DNA of 64,000 bases from Pseudeuparius sepicola (taxonomy: Eukaryota; Arthropoda; Insecta; Coleoptera; Anthribidae), in the NCBI GenBank assembly GCA_963920635.1, contig OY987298.1, forward strand, positions 35,371,787-35,435,786, in the 5' to 3' direction. Position numbers and translations under genes: made by a program. Shown here in pieces: positions 22,779-33,563 of this stretch (position 1 is its first letter; each line of letters starts with the position of its first letter). Below the pieces are notes generated by a model. It was given only the letters and a program-made list of their open reading frames with translations, was not told the DNA's origin and searched no databases.

Positions 22779-23683
22779 GTGTAAATACCGTACCGCGTGA
22801 TCATTTTTACACGGCCGGCCTCTAATCGTGGAAAACGGTAGAAGATACGAGGATATTATTTTTATAGGAGATGATATAGGGTTTATAAAGGAAGAAATTG
22901 GCCGATTTAGCGTAAATTCGGCGCTAGGTGTCGCGACGCCAAAAAGACATTTTTCTCACCATCATACCTCTTTTGTTGCAGCTATCGAAGTAACACTAAT
23001 TTTCCTGAATAGAAAAATTCATCGGTTTAAGATGACAGAGAAAAGCAACGTGTATATTGATTATTGAATCTGCACAATTACTTTGTGTAGTTCCTGTTGA
23101 TCATTCAACTGTTTTAAGGTAATTCCATCGTGGAATATAGCAGTCGCGGACCTGTTTTTCCGTTTCCTACTGGGTGGGGGCTCTATAGTCCCACAGCCCC
23201 TACGGACAAGCCGCCACTGATTCCATGGCACATTTGACTCGACAGATTTCTTTAAAATTCATATTTTGTTAAACTTTGGCTCCCTGTAGAATGGAACTCC
23301 CTGTATATTTTTTGTTCGAGTTTGCTCTAAGGGGTTTTGTAGTGACCTGATTAACGCTGTGGTGTCAACCTTTAAATAAAAAAGCGTTAGTGAAAAATCG
23401 CGTAGGTACACAGGGTGTCCCAAAATATGTGGGCAATCTCCCGGATTTATACAGGGGACGTTATTAAAATAACATGACAAGTTCCTATGAAAAAATTTCC
23501 CAGAGGGCCCCCCTACGGAGATACAGGGTGTTGAAGTTTTTTTTTTTTAATTAAATTATGGCTATATCTCCGAAAATAATCAAGCTGCTGAACTGAAATT
23601 TGGCACTGCTGTGTTTTAGGCGATGGAGAATAAGCTGAAGGCATCAATTTTTACGTATCTCGCAGAGGGCGCCACTTGTACTA
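22779..23683. other. Non-coding stretch with repeat scraps
   Basis: Contains a short hAT-like remnant (cagtcgcggacctg at 23141 to gccgccactg at 23219) without a matching target duplication, and tacagggtgt-type fragments at 23409 and 23522. The 79-codon frame 22828-23067 has no recognised domain. Confidence 0.4.
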
Positions 23684-23745
23684 TTCGAACCCGAGACTCC
23701 TACTGTAGCCTTAGGCACTTAACCAACTAAGCTACCGGTGTATAC
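23684..23745 (-). repeat. tRNA-like SINE head
   Basis: On the minus strand: accggtagcttagttggtta (A-box region), gtgcctaaggctacagtagg, and gagtctcgggttcgaa (B-box). The same head occurs at 25571-25640 on the plus strand, there followed by a SINE body. Here only the head is present. It resembles a tRNA but lacks a paired acceptor stem. Confidence 0.65.
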
Positions 23746-23982
23746 CCAGATTCCATCAGCTACTTTGCATTTATTTGTTTCAACTGACTATATAGTAACG
23801 GTGGAAAAATATAAAAAGAATAAATAAATAATACTCGAGACAGCACAGGCGTCAATAATAATTGATTTTAACAAAGAGGGATGGATTTTTGTAGATTAAT
23901 CATTAGGGATGTTTTATTTTATAGCAAGTAAAAGAATGATAATAACGTTGTACCTATAGGTAGATATATGTATTGTAAGTTA

Positions 23983-25242
23983 CAGTGGCGGTTTTTATGT
24001 AAGAGCACAGGAGCACGTGCCCCCCTCTCTAAAACCGAGAAAATATTTTTTCTTAGGTATTTAATTACCTATAATCTATAAGACAAGTCAATCAGTCGCA
24101 AACAGGTATTATCCTGGCTGGCGGAACCGTTGGTGAAAATAGCTGGCGGAACCGTTGGTGAAAATAGGAATAACCATAATAACTAATCTCATGAGCACTT
24201 GCTCCTAAGAAGTGCGAGATCCGATAAAATAGCTCCCGTCTCTGTCTAATATCGCAAGGAGCGAAACAGCCAAAATATGTATGATAAACAAGGACAGCTA
24301 TATAGCCGAGGAGCACATTAAAATCGTGATCCAACAGTGGGTTTCGTCGCGGCATTGCCGGTTGGCTCGATTGATAGGAATAGCAAAGGCAATATCTATT
24401 TTTTAAGACCATAGCCAGGCCAGAGGTCCGAATTTTGAGTGACATTTCTTTATGACAAGAAAAACAAATTGTTTATACTTTATACTATGTCCCATGCCTG
24501 CAGGCTGCAAGTCAAAAGGCAACTAACAAAACAGTGTTATTCAAATTTTTGCAAGCAAGACAGTAAATAACCGACAACGCCGCGGGCCCAGCTGGACCGC
24601 CTCGCCCGCCTCTCAGTCTGCGTCACTCTGCGTCGTCTGCGAAAAAATGTAAACAAATGCCGGTGAAGGTACAGGTACAGGCACTTCGCGGCCGTCGCGG
24701 GTTGTTTTAAAATAATAAATTATACAACACGAAGACGCGTTAAACAAATAGCTGTAGCAGTGTCAGTGTCATAGTCATGGACGTACCTACAAGATATACC
24801 AGACTTCAACGACAAAGTAATAGAACATTTTGCCCATGCAAAAAAAGGCGAGAACAATTTATTTAGGAAAAAATTGTTTAAATTTTAATAACTTTAAAAT
24901 TTATTTAAACAAAAGTTTGTATTTAATTTTGTGTTCTTTATTGTATAGTTTTTTTGTTCATTACTCGGTCCTTTATGGAGTCTGTATGTGTGTAGTGTAC
25001 CTGGATCAGACTATTTACGCTACTGCCGCTATCTATTTATGCTGCCGCTTCCACGGACTACCTACTACCCTAGGACCCCAAGTAGGTTAGCCAAGGCTCC
25101 TTAGTAGGTTTTATATTTTTTATTTGATCTTTTGGGTAAAAAGTGGGCGTAACACCCCAAAAAAATGTCGCCCCCCCCTATAAAGATTTATTATCCATGT
25201 CACATGTGAACCCACGATAAATTCGCCCACAAGCCGCCACTG
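23983..25242. mobile_element. hAT-type non-autonomous element
   Basis: Ends cagtggcgg at 23983 and ccgccactg at 25242, flanked by perfect 8-bp duplications gtaagtta at 23975-23982 and 25243-25250. As in related elements, C runs lie just inside (24021-24026, 25171-25178). The interior has a GC-rich patch at 24570-24730 and a tandem repeat at 24117-24166. The 117-codon minus-strand frame 24092-24445 shows no transposase motif and overlaps the tandem repeat, so it is not called as a gene. Confidence 0.92.
24117..24166 (+). repeat. Tandem repeat, two perfect 25-bp units
   Basis: gctggcggaaccgttggtga plus aaata repeated exactly twice, inside the hAT-type element. Perfect identity suggests recent slippage or a functional subterminal repeat. 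Confidence 0.95.
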
Positions 25243-25570
25243 GTAAGTTAATTTAATATCAATTATCACTGATGTTTAAAACGGAAAAATGGAATATTCC
25301 CTGCTATATTATAAGAAAATATAGAAAAAATACAAAAGATATTCTTTTGTCAATTGCATAGGAAAAGTGAAACCTTCGGGGAAAGTTTGTTTTCTGACGA
25401 CTCCAAGGAGATCACAAGGGGGCTTGTACAGGGTTGTGTTATATGTCAGTGTCCAACTGCCAACAGGTTTTATGTGATATACATATCAGTGCCATAGATT
25501 CTGAAGGGGGCAGGGGGCAAAATATTTCCCATATTTCCACCAAATGCAACCTATCTCATGGAACCTGAGT

Positions 25571-26142
25571 ATGCCCCGGTAGCTTAGTTCGTTAAGTACC
25601 TACGGCCACAGTAGGAGTCTCGGGTTTGAATCCTGGTTGGAGTGTATTTTTTCAACTGATTATCGTTTACCTAATATGCCGCGAAAACATCCCTCTTTAC
25701 TTAATTACAGGTACACAAATCCGTCCTTGCTTGATAATTTTTGCATTTGCTACCTTGACTAAAAAAACACTCGATTTACTAAAAAAAATTAAAGGGGTGT
25801 TCACATTTAATATGTGCAGGTTGATCATTTTTAGACTATCTTGATGTTCTTAGCGTCGCCGAACTATTATAGAAATTGTGGATTGCTCCTTTATAGCTTT
25901 ATCAATGTGATTTACTATCTAAATATCCTACACTCATTGGGATTACTACGGGTTTTTAGGGTTTTCCGTAGTCCTTGAGCGAATGCTACCCAAGTTCTAT
26001 CGGGAAAAGTCGGCCCTAGCCACAAATGGCAAAATAATAGTAATTGCCCTTCTCCCCCGCACAAGCATTCAGTTGCTTCTAGGGTACTTCTAGTTTGGAG
26101 TATTGTGAGGGTGAGAATTATTATTATATATTATTATATGAA
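25571..26142 (+). repeat. SINE copy C, different tRNA-like head, same 3' body
   Basis: Head: gccccggtagcttagttcgt (A box), then gtaggagtctcgggtttgaa (B box), also seen at 23684-23745. The 3' part from about 25925 is the body shared with copies A, B and D: cactcattgggattactacg, gtcggccctagccacaaatg, ctagtttggagtattgtgag and an (ATT)n tail. The middle (25650-25920) is not shared. Two SINE families therefore appear to share one 3' tail, as happens when SINEs parasitise the same LINE, or this is a chimera. Confidence 0.75.
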
Positions 26143-26458
26143 TTATGGGAAATGATGTAGGATGAATAATTCACATCAACTTTCAAATTTGAATTGCCGT
26201 ATATTATAGAGCGAAAATGACTTGGAATATTTACCTGTGGTTATCTCGTCATGAAATAATGAATTGAGATAAATATTATCAAAAAATCTTAGAAAGTATA
26301 TTAATTTAAGTACCCTTATTATAGTTCTAATAACAAGAAATGTTGATAATATTTGTACTGATTAACCTTTTCCTTGTGGAGTTAGCTACATAATATTCAT
26401 TTAGGATCATTTTTAAGTTTTATATTTTCCAGATACTCAGATGTGTCAGTTAAAGGTA

Positions 26459-27414
26459 GGGGAGACCGGGGCACCTTGGTCACTTTTTCATAAAAACTAT
26501 GATATAAAAAAAATTATCAACAGCTTTAATTTTAAAGTAACAATACAACTGCATGTCTGTGTGATGGGGTTTTAACAGAAAGAAAATAAGAAAATAATTT
26601 TAAACATTTTTATTAAGAAGATTTTATAAAAGGGCAAAACATGACCATAGTGCCCCATACCGGGGCACCTTGAACACATCAATGGGGTTCGGTGGACATA
26701 TCACCATTATATAATAGAACACTATAGGAAAAACCATAAACATAACGTAATGATACTATTCATCCAATATTATAAGACTGCAAATCAATATTAAAACGAT
26801 ATATGCTATTTGCTCTTGCAGTTCCACCGGCCTGAACCGGAGAAGGAAGATGCAATACAATGTTATCAAAATCTATAGTAGACTGATCTTCTACAGTAGG
26901 AAAAATAAAATTGTTACCATGCTTGCGTAAAAAATTGACAGTCACCTCAAATTGGCCAGAATCAATCTCTATGACTTGGCCTATATAATATCTCAATGTC
27001 TTGGAGCAGTGTCCACTGTACCCCGAACTTGGCTGACCACTGTGCCCCGATGTTTACAAATAATGTTTTCTATCGGATTTTCTTAAAGACAAAGTATATT
27101 TCTTGTTCCAATCTATTTGACAATCCTAATTTGCTTGCATATATTAGTGGTTATAAAACAATTGCTACATACCGATAAATTCCTGGCAAAATTATCCGTC
27201 AAACTTGCACTAGTTATTTTTTCACACGCACACAACACAAGGTCCAAGGAATTATGCCAGCACGTCGCGTTCATTTCTGTTTTACGTCAGCGCCTGCGCT
27301 CCGAAAGCGCGTTGGGCGCCTCACCTATAGATGGCAGCCCTATCATACTATAAATGGTAGAATTATTAAGCAGTGACCACCCTGCCCCGATGTCCAACCA
27401 GCCCCGGTCTCCCC
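26459..27414. mobile_element. pogo/Tigger-like element with TA target duplication
   Basis: Inverted ends ggggagaccggggca (26459) and the reverse complement ggggagaccggggctgg (27414), flanked by TA (26457-26458 and 27415-27416). Inside the ends, gaccggggcaccttggtcac and the inverse accaccctgccccg are subterminal repeats of the same motif. It carries a transposase C-terminal remnant on the minus strand (26760-26996). It interrupts dispersed repeat copy B at ttaaaggta, where copy A reads ttaaaggtaatgc. Confidence 0.75.
26760..26996 (-). pseudogene. Transposase C-terminal fragment (pogo/Tigger-type accessory domain)
   Basis: The 78-codon frame reads YYIGQVIEIDSGQFEVTVNF, then LRKHGNNFIFPTVEDQSTID, DFDNIVLHLPSP, GGTARANSIYRFNI. 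The series G-x-V, E-V-x-F-L-R-K, F-x-F-P-x-x-x-D, D-I-V-x-x-L-P and G-G-T-x-R is the pattern I associate with the C-terminal domain of insect pogo-like transposases, after the catalytic DDE core. The core and N-terminal DNA-binding domains are absent from the element. Family assignment is from memory of the pattern. Confidence 0.5.
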
Positions 27415-28300
27415 TACCTATATTGCACCTTTTTTTAAGTGCCTCAAGGTTTATTAATTAAATCGCTGGCACGAAAATAATAATTCCAACCAGATTTTCC
27501 CTGTGTCACATTTAGGAATCCTACAATTCCCATTACGTGAGCATTACGTATAGGTAGTTAAAAAACAAAAATCGCATTTCAAAAATTTTAAATTATTAAG
27601 CAGGTATACATATAGCTTCAGTCAGGTCTTCAGTTTATTAACTACAGCATTCTACACAGTTTTTTGAAGAGTTTATCTGCGAGTTTATTCTAAGTTTGTG
27701 GGGTACCTACCCTTGGGAAAGAAAAAAAATTACAAAAATTGTATAAGGGCACCGAGAAAAACTAGGTACATGATTCGAACTACTAAACCTAATCTTGTCA
27801 GTCCATCCCAAAAACCGCGAAAGTTCTTTGGGTAGATACATTCAACAAGCGAACAAAGTTCAAGTGTACATATTACAAATTGATTGAGGAAACTGGTGTT
27901 CAATAGAGACAAATTGTAAATAAGTCTTTAAAGTTTCTTTTTCGGCCTGATTAAACGTACTTTTCTAGCTAGAAACACGCCACTGAACTACAACTAGAAC
28001 TACCTCGATTCTTACCTGTGGAAAGTTAAGTGGGGGTGCTTATAATTCAGTTTTTTGCAAAATCCGCACTGACTTACCATACTTGTGCGTATGCGGAAAT
28101 AATTACTGGAAATCAATTTCAACTGTAAAATAAATTACTTGTTGACACAACATTGTCAAGTCTAATTTTTAGAAATCATAACAATCAAGGTACCTGTTAT
28201 AGATATTCCTAGATTCTCTAATAAATGGTACACTTGGCATCACTGTTAGCATTAGAATGTGAAAAGAATAGGCCTCAAGTATTATGCTGGGTCCTCCTGG

Positions 28301-28604
28301 TCGATACTATTATATTTTATATTAGCAGTTTATCTAAGCCTACTCTATTAAATTTGGTTTAGAATATGTTGTAAAATAAAAACTTAATAATTAATTTGAT
28401 CATTTTAATCCTCTTTATCTTTAACAGGAAGTATTTTGAATTAAACGTGTATAAAAGAATCTTTCTTATTTTTCAAAATACTATATGACTACGTTTATCT
28501 CGTGACAACTCGATCGGATTAAAATGGATCCGTATAATTCTACGTTTACATCATCAGTATTGAATCCTACGGTTTTCAATTCTCTCTAGGGACATTTACT
28601 TATT
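28301..28604. other. Non-coding spacer
   Basis: AT-rich, no feature recognised. Confidence 0.4.
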
Positions 28605-28949
28605 ATACTTATTCCACAGTAGGTTGGTGCACATTCTGGCCAACTTCTGTTTGGAAATAGCGGCTTGACTTGAAATTTTAAATATGATTGAATTTCGATC
28701 TGTAGGGTTTACGCCGTCTATTTGAGTCCGCTTCAGTGAATTCAAATCTCTCTCAATCGGATCGAACGCGTCGAGATAAACGTAGTCTATATCAAATAGA
28801 TACTCGGCATCGACTTTAGTCACAATAAAAAATAAAACTGAATATAATTTGATTATAGCTGGAAACCTGTAATTGTGTGTTATCCTATTATCATTTTCCT
28901 TTGGTTGTCGAAGCTGTATAAAGCCACTGAGATTTGTATTTCCGAACAA
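28596..28949 (-). pseudogene. Unrecognised coding-like fragment; part repeated at 57459-57641
   Basis: A 117-codon minus-strand frame. The part encoded by 28605-28787 recurs at 57459-57641 with the frame open in both: YVYLDAFDPIER, then LNSL-RTQIDGVNPTDRNSI, FKISSQAAISKQKLARMC, TNLLWNKY. Both copies end where the amino-acid similarity ends, so the original unit is about 60 codons of a dispersed coding element. I do not recognise the family. The N-terminal half (before the shared part) is probably not part of the same gene. Confidence 0.45.
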
Positions 28950-29689
28950 AAGCAGATATATTCAATTTCCATGTTGAAACCATTTAATTCATCGAAACGT
29001 GCTGGCGCTATTAGCTTTGAATTGGCCGGCCGCAGCCAGGGATTTTGGTTAAACGATTTTTAAATATGCTCGGTTGTGATATTTAGGTCTAGCAACAAGT
29101 TCTGAATGACGATCTTTACGCTTTACTTTATAGTGAGTCGATTTCATTTTTTAGTTCCTTAACCCATTACTTATGCAACCTCTATAATAGATATGATATA
29201 GAAAGCATATTATATTATACCTGGGTAAAGGAAAGGAAAAGATAATCGTGTATGTAAACTGGGCGATAGACAGGGCCGCGCCGAGACAGGGGCAAAGCGG
29301 GGCACCGCCCCAGGGCGGCCAAAAAATAGGGGCGGCCAAACGGGCGTCAAAATAAATTTATTTTTATGTTGTTGATGTTTGGATGCCCTCAGTTTCAGAA
29401 AGATTTCAGTTGTTAAAGAATGTAGGTAAATAAAATATTTACATTTCTTATTCAACTTTATAGTATGAGAGCCGGTCGCATGATTTCAAGTCTCATAAGA
29501 TTATAGAATAATATGTTATGTAAAATGTAGACAGTAGGTATATTTCTATTTACTTAAAGCGAGTAGGTTGCCTCAATTAATATGGGCTCGATCATTGTTA
29601 TTTAAAGAAGTTCTGGTTAATTTTTAGGCAAATCTACTCTCCTATGATTATAGAACAAAATAGGAAAGAATAAAAGGATCCCTTGGTCC

Positions 29690-30430
29690 TTTATAAATTC
29701 GATAGACGTATTTTTCGGGCCCCGAAAATCCTCCGCTGTTAAATACGGCGCGAAAGACGGGGGCAAGTCTGGACCTCGGGGACGCGCGATGTGTGATAAG
29801 CCCCGCTATACAGTCAGTGCCATATACCGTTTGATGAACAGCAAATTTTTTTTTCAAACGCGTTTTTCGGGAGTTCTGACGGTACGGCGAGATGGCCGGA
29901 GAACGGGTCAACATATTTAACGAAAGTTTTTCAGGTAAATTATTTCCCGTTTCCTAGTTATTAAGGATTTTCGGGGAAAAAAACGACTAACGCAAGTGGG
30001 ACGCATCTTTTTTACGTGATTGGTCGGCATTTCCCGTCACCTAAAAGCCAAAGTCCGAAAACTGTCAGAAATTGCCCTTTTTCGCCGAGCTACAGCTAAG
30101 TTATTTCGGCTCGGGGCTCTGGGCTCGGAATTTTTAAACCTTCCCTCAAGTCTTTAGGTGAGGTGCAGATGCTTCCAGTGCTCCCGAAAAATCAACAAAT
30201 GAGAAAAAACACGCAATTTTTAAGAGCGGTTCCTCAGGATTTCCTGCCAATTTCGCTAATTCTACAGCCGTCCCGTTTCTCGCAACTTGAAAATCGGGAG
30301 TCGGGAAATTTGGTTAAATATCGGATTCTCGAGGTTTCTTTCTGTACTGGAGGAAAGTACAAGACCCAATTAAGGAATTTATCACCTCCTTCGATTTTAA
30401 GAACGGCACTTTTCGAATTTAACAAACGAC
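29690..30430. other. GC-rich stretch inside the hAT element, possible cargo
   Basis: Features cgggccccgaaaatcctccg, tacggcgcgaaagacggggg, gggacgcgcgatgtg, ggctcggggctctgggctcg and ccgtcccgtttctcgcaact. Overlapping frames (88 codons minus 29648-29914; 105 codons plus 30163-30480) show no recognised domain and no splice structure I can defend. It is unique in the window. Because intact target duplications lie outside it, it moved with the element or entered it later. Confidence 0.4.
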
Positions 30431-30839
30431 TTTTGCGAAAAACTAGTAAATATGTTCATGGGACAGGTTGTACCTATTAAAAAATTAAAAATTAATCACA
30501 ACTTCTTTAAATAACAATGATAGGGCCTATATTATCTGAAGCAACATACTCGCTTCAATTAAAGAAATATACTCTCTACATTTTACATAGCATCTTTTTC
30601 TATAATCTTATGTGAGTTGAAATAATGCGGCCGGCTCTTGGACTATTACTCTATTCCATATTGTTAAAGTGCTGTAAAGACCTACACTTGGCACTGACTG
30701 ATGATTCTCAAAATCACAGTGATATTGACGGTGTTCAGTTATACCGTTGATTGTTCCTTCCTCCATCGACGGTTATACTGAGAGATTCTTTACAAAAACA
30801 AAAAACAATTAATTCTGAAGAGTTACTCAAATAAGGTGA

Positions 30840-31064
30840 TAAACAACCTAATAAAAGTTTTTCCAAACTTAGCAATAGCTTTAAGAATTTATTTGACATT
30901 GCCTGTGTAAATTAATTGAATTAATAAAAAACTTTTTAAGATCTACCATGAGTCAGGAAAGGTTGGTAAATTTGGCGACTATTTCCATTGAACATGAAAT
31001 AGTAGATGAGGTGGATGTCAAGCAAATAACAACAACTTTTTCTGAGTCTAAGGCAAGAAAATGA
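30840..31064 (+). pseudogene. hAT transposase C-terminus, internally deleted
   Basis: From 30857 the plus strand reads VFPNLAIALRIYLTLPV and then a stop; in the next frame from 30909 it continues KLIELIKNFLRSTMSQER, LVNLATISIEHEIVDE, ending at TGA 31062-31064. These are the two halves of the hAT dimerisation domain, normally joined by a segment containing the C-E-R-S-F-S motif; that segment is missing and the frame is broken. The catalytic core is not visible upstream. This agrees with the 8-bp duplications of the host element. Confidence 0.8.
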
Positions 31065-31328
31065 TCCTTCTTTTAGAATTTAACTGTCCCTGTGTTTTTA
31101 TTTTGTTTGTATAGAGCATATTTTTATTTTCAGTTTATCGTTTGTTGATTTTTTCTTTTTATTTCCAATAAAAATTAAAAAATATTGCCGCAGGCTTGCA
31201 CTCATCCTCGTTGTTAACTTAACACGTAAGGGGCGCAAATTGGGGAAAGATTGGTTACCTTGCAAGGGGCGGCGAAATCAGTCTTTGCCCCAGAAGAAAA
31301 AATGGCTTGGCGCGGCCCTGGCGATAGA

Positions 31329-31720
31329 AAATATTTACTCGCACTAACACAGAGGCTGTCAGAACCATTGTTGAAATTTCTGCAAGCTACACTAGATATT
31401 TTGCATAAAATTTTATATAAAAACTATTAACTAAATTAAAATACCTTTACCTCAACTTACTATCGAGTCCTAAGAATTGTAAAACATTAAAATTTAATTT
31501 GTTTTCGCTCCAAAAGTAAGGTTTGAAAATTGGTATGGCGGGATTTTTTGCGGACGGTTTCAACAATGCTTTTGACTATCTACGGCTCCTTTAATCTATG
31601 TCGCTCACGACTCAAGTAGGTAGGTAATTTTTGAATGTTTAAAAATAAATGAATTAAATCTTTTTATTGTAATGGTACATTTTGAAATTTAATTTTGGGG
31701 TTACCTTTTGCTTGAAAAAA
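31329..31720. other. Non-coding spacer
   Basis: AT-rich spacer between the hAT element and the palindromic transposase fragment; nothing recognised. Confidence 0.4.
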
Positions 31721-32300
31721 GATGAAATTGTTTTTATTTTATAGTTTAATATTCTTGAAACGGATAATTGTAAAAATGTTGACTGTACAAGACAAAATTG
31801 AAAATGTTTTAATATGTGGAGAAAATATGACATATAGGCAAGTTGCTGAAATTTTTAATGCACGACATCCGCAAAACATGAAACACAACTCGACTACGGA
31901 CAGAATTTTAGTAAAATTTAAAAGTACAGGTTCAGTTTTAAATAATTTTAAAAACCTCACAACCCTTGGAAAATAACTGAAGAAGAAGAATTTGGGAAAT
32001 ACTATGGATTCTTCATGTTGTGTCACGTCTAAGCAAACATTATGTCGCCCTTCTTCGGTATTTTTCCAAGGGTTGTGAGGTTTTTAAAAGTACTTAAAAC
32101 TGAACCCGTACACTTTTAAATTTTACAAATTCCACTCATAGTCGAGTTATGTACATTTATCCCGGATGTCGAGCATTAAAAATTTCAGCAACTTGCTGAT
32201 ATGTTATATTTTTCTCTACATGTTAAGACAATTTCAATTTTGTCTTGTACAGTCAACATTTTTAGCATTCTCCGTTTCATGTTAAACTGACAAATAAAAA
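31721..32300. repeat. Head-to-head inverted copies of a transposase N-terminus
   Basis: Left arm about 31721-31973, right arm about 32061-32300, spacer about 87 bases. The arms are diverged inverted copies: aacctcacaacccttggaaa / tttccaagggttgtgaggtt, actgtacaagacaaaattga / tcaattttgtcttgtacagt. Each arm encodes the helix-turn-helix segment described at 31776-31976. The structure is a decayed fold-back derivative of a DNA transposon whose catalytic part has been lost. Confidence 0.8.
31776..31976 (+). pseudogene. Transposase N-terminal helix-turn-helix fragment
   Basis: From the ATG at 31776 the frame reads MLTVQDKIENVLICGENMTY, RQVAEIFNARHPQNMKHN, STTDRILVKFKSTGSVLNNF, ending TAA at 31976. 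The pattern E-K-(I/V)-x-x-(V/I)-x-I-C-G-x-N-x-T-Y-R-x-x-A-x-x-F-N-x-R-H-P followed by T-x-x-R-x-x-x-K-F-x-x-T-G-S-V is the N-terminal HTH of an insect transposase family with a D-D-E core (often annotated as DUF4817). No catalytic domain follows; 85 bases downstream the inverted copy starts. Confidence 0.65.
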
Positions 32301-32837
32301 CAATTGCTTCAATTCTCTCCATGGCCTACTCATTAATATCGATTAATGTGAAATTAAACTTAAAGGTAGCTAATAATTCTTATTTGTTCCATAAAAGTCA
32401 AGAATTTTGCTTAGATGCGTAAAATGGTTTGATGATATTTTAATTTATTATTATTTTGGCATCAATTTAGAACAGGAAAATGTAATGTAACTAAACTTAG
32501 GTATACCCTAAATACTAGACGGTACAACAACTTTGCAGAAAACATAACAGAACTTTAAAGCGTTAATATCGTTTTCTTTTGAAAAATAACTATTATTATC
32601 GGTAATTAGTAATAAAAAGTTAATAGAATGATAAAACTAGTGATATACAATAGTTTTTGTCACACGCTCCCAAAAATAGCTATTTTCATTTGAGTCCGTA
32701 AAATGTTTCTTTTTCGGCCTAGTCCCTAAAAGTCGTCATGGCAACATTTACGGACTATTCCAAAATTCCTTAGAATATTCTTTATCGTAAATGGCACAAG
32801 ACTTCACAGGAAGTAAATCCAACACGATTACTTTGGC
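32301..32837. other. Non-coding spacer
   Basis: AT-rich sequence, nothing recognised. Confidence 0.4.
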
Positions 32838-33545
32838 AGTGATGTAATGTATCGAGATACATGTATCTAGATACTGTATCTAGATACTTTTTATGTACCT
32901 AGATACATATCTAGATACTTCCAAAAATCAGGATTTGCTTTAGTATCTAGATCCTTTTGAAAGTATCTAGATACTTAGATACTAGAACATTTTTTTAGCC
33001 ACGATGCCAAGGCATGCCACGTGCCTATATTTAATTTTTAAACCGTTCCTATGGGCAAAAATTAATTTTAGGTTTATTGTAATTCAAATAAGATTACATG
33101 CTTTGTGCAATCGATGAGGCAAAAAATATAACACGGTTTGACCATCATTTGCGCCAATCTAGCGCCTCTTTACTACAGGAGAACAAATTTTAACGCCAAG
33201 GCGTAACAGGCTCAGGGATGAAAACTTCGAAATGTTGATAATGTTAAAAAAATAAACAATACAAATAATAAAATGGGGAGTTATTTAGTGATTTTTTAAA
33301 ATACCGTACATAAAGCACCTACTCAGTGCCGGTAAACTACTAACCCACAACTTGTTTCAATTAGTGACAATCTAAACTTTACATTCGTCTAAACAGTTCT
33401 ACTTTATCTACACACACACTTGTTTCATAAATATCTAAGTAGGTAAGTATATTGATTGCCTTATGAGGTCTGAAATTTTCTTAAAAATTAACTGATAGTA
33501 TCTGAATGTATCTGGAAGTATCTAGATACTTTTTTAACGTATCTG
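32838..33545. mobile_element. Region with clustered gtatctagatac motifs, possible hAT-type element ends
   Basis: Starts cagtgatgtaatgtatcgag (32838). The 12-base palindrome gtatctagatac or close variants (tatcgagatac, acctagatac, tatctagatcc) recur about eight times in 32850-32990, and again at 33497-33550 in inverted context. Dense subterminal copies of a short motif are typical of hAT transposase binding regions, and cagtgatg is a common hAT terminus. A right end catcactg was not found, so the right boundary is uncertain. No coding content. Confidence 0.5.
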
Positions 33546-33563
33546 TATCAGTAGATCAGACTG

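Larger units (their letters stand above)
25357..28300 (+). repeat. Dispersed repeat, copy B, interrupted by two insertions
   Basis: Matches copy A (2012-2936) in three pieces: 25357-25536, about 26403-26458, and 27415-28300. The first break holds a SINE (25571-26142) and the second a pogo-like element (26459-27414). Landmarks such as ccagatactcagatgtgtca (26427) and cctacaattcccattacgtg (27519) keep the same order as in copy A. The order of events is repeat first, both insertions later. Confidence 0.8.
29271..31320. mobile_element. hAT element, 2.05 kb, with decayed transposase and GC-rich insert
   Basis: Ends cagggccgcgccgagac (29271) and, in reverse complement, cagggccgcgccaagcc (31320). 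Perfect 8-bp duplications gcgataga flank it at 29263-29270 and 31321-31328. The C-terminus of a hAT transposase lies on the plus strand at 30840-31064. Near the left end, ggcaaagcggggcaccgccc and ggggcggcc match inverted sequence near the right end (ggggcggcgaaatcagtctt, ttgcccc). A stretch at 29690-30430 is clearly more GC-rich than the rest and has no transposase similarity; it may be captured host DNA or an older nested insertion. Confidence 0.92.

Noticed and set aside
21741..23219. hAT-type element from cagtggcgggcc to gccgccactg
   Set aside because: The flanks (acaattct and attccatg) are not an 8-bp duplication, and the ends match poorly beyond nine bases.
24092..24445. 117-codon minus-strand frame as a gene
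   Set aside because: It lies in a non-autonomous hAT-type element, includes a 25-bp tandem repeat and shows no domain pattern.
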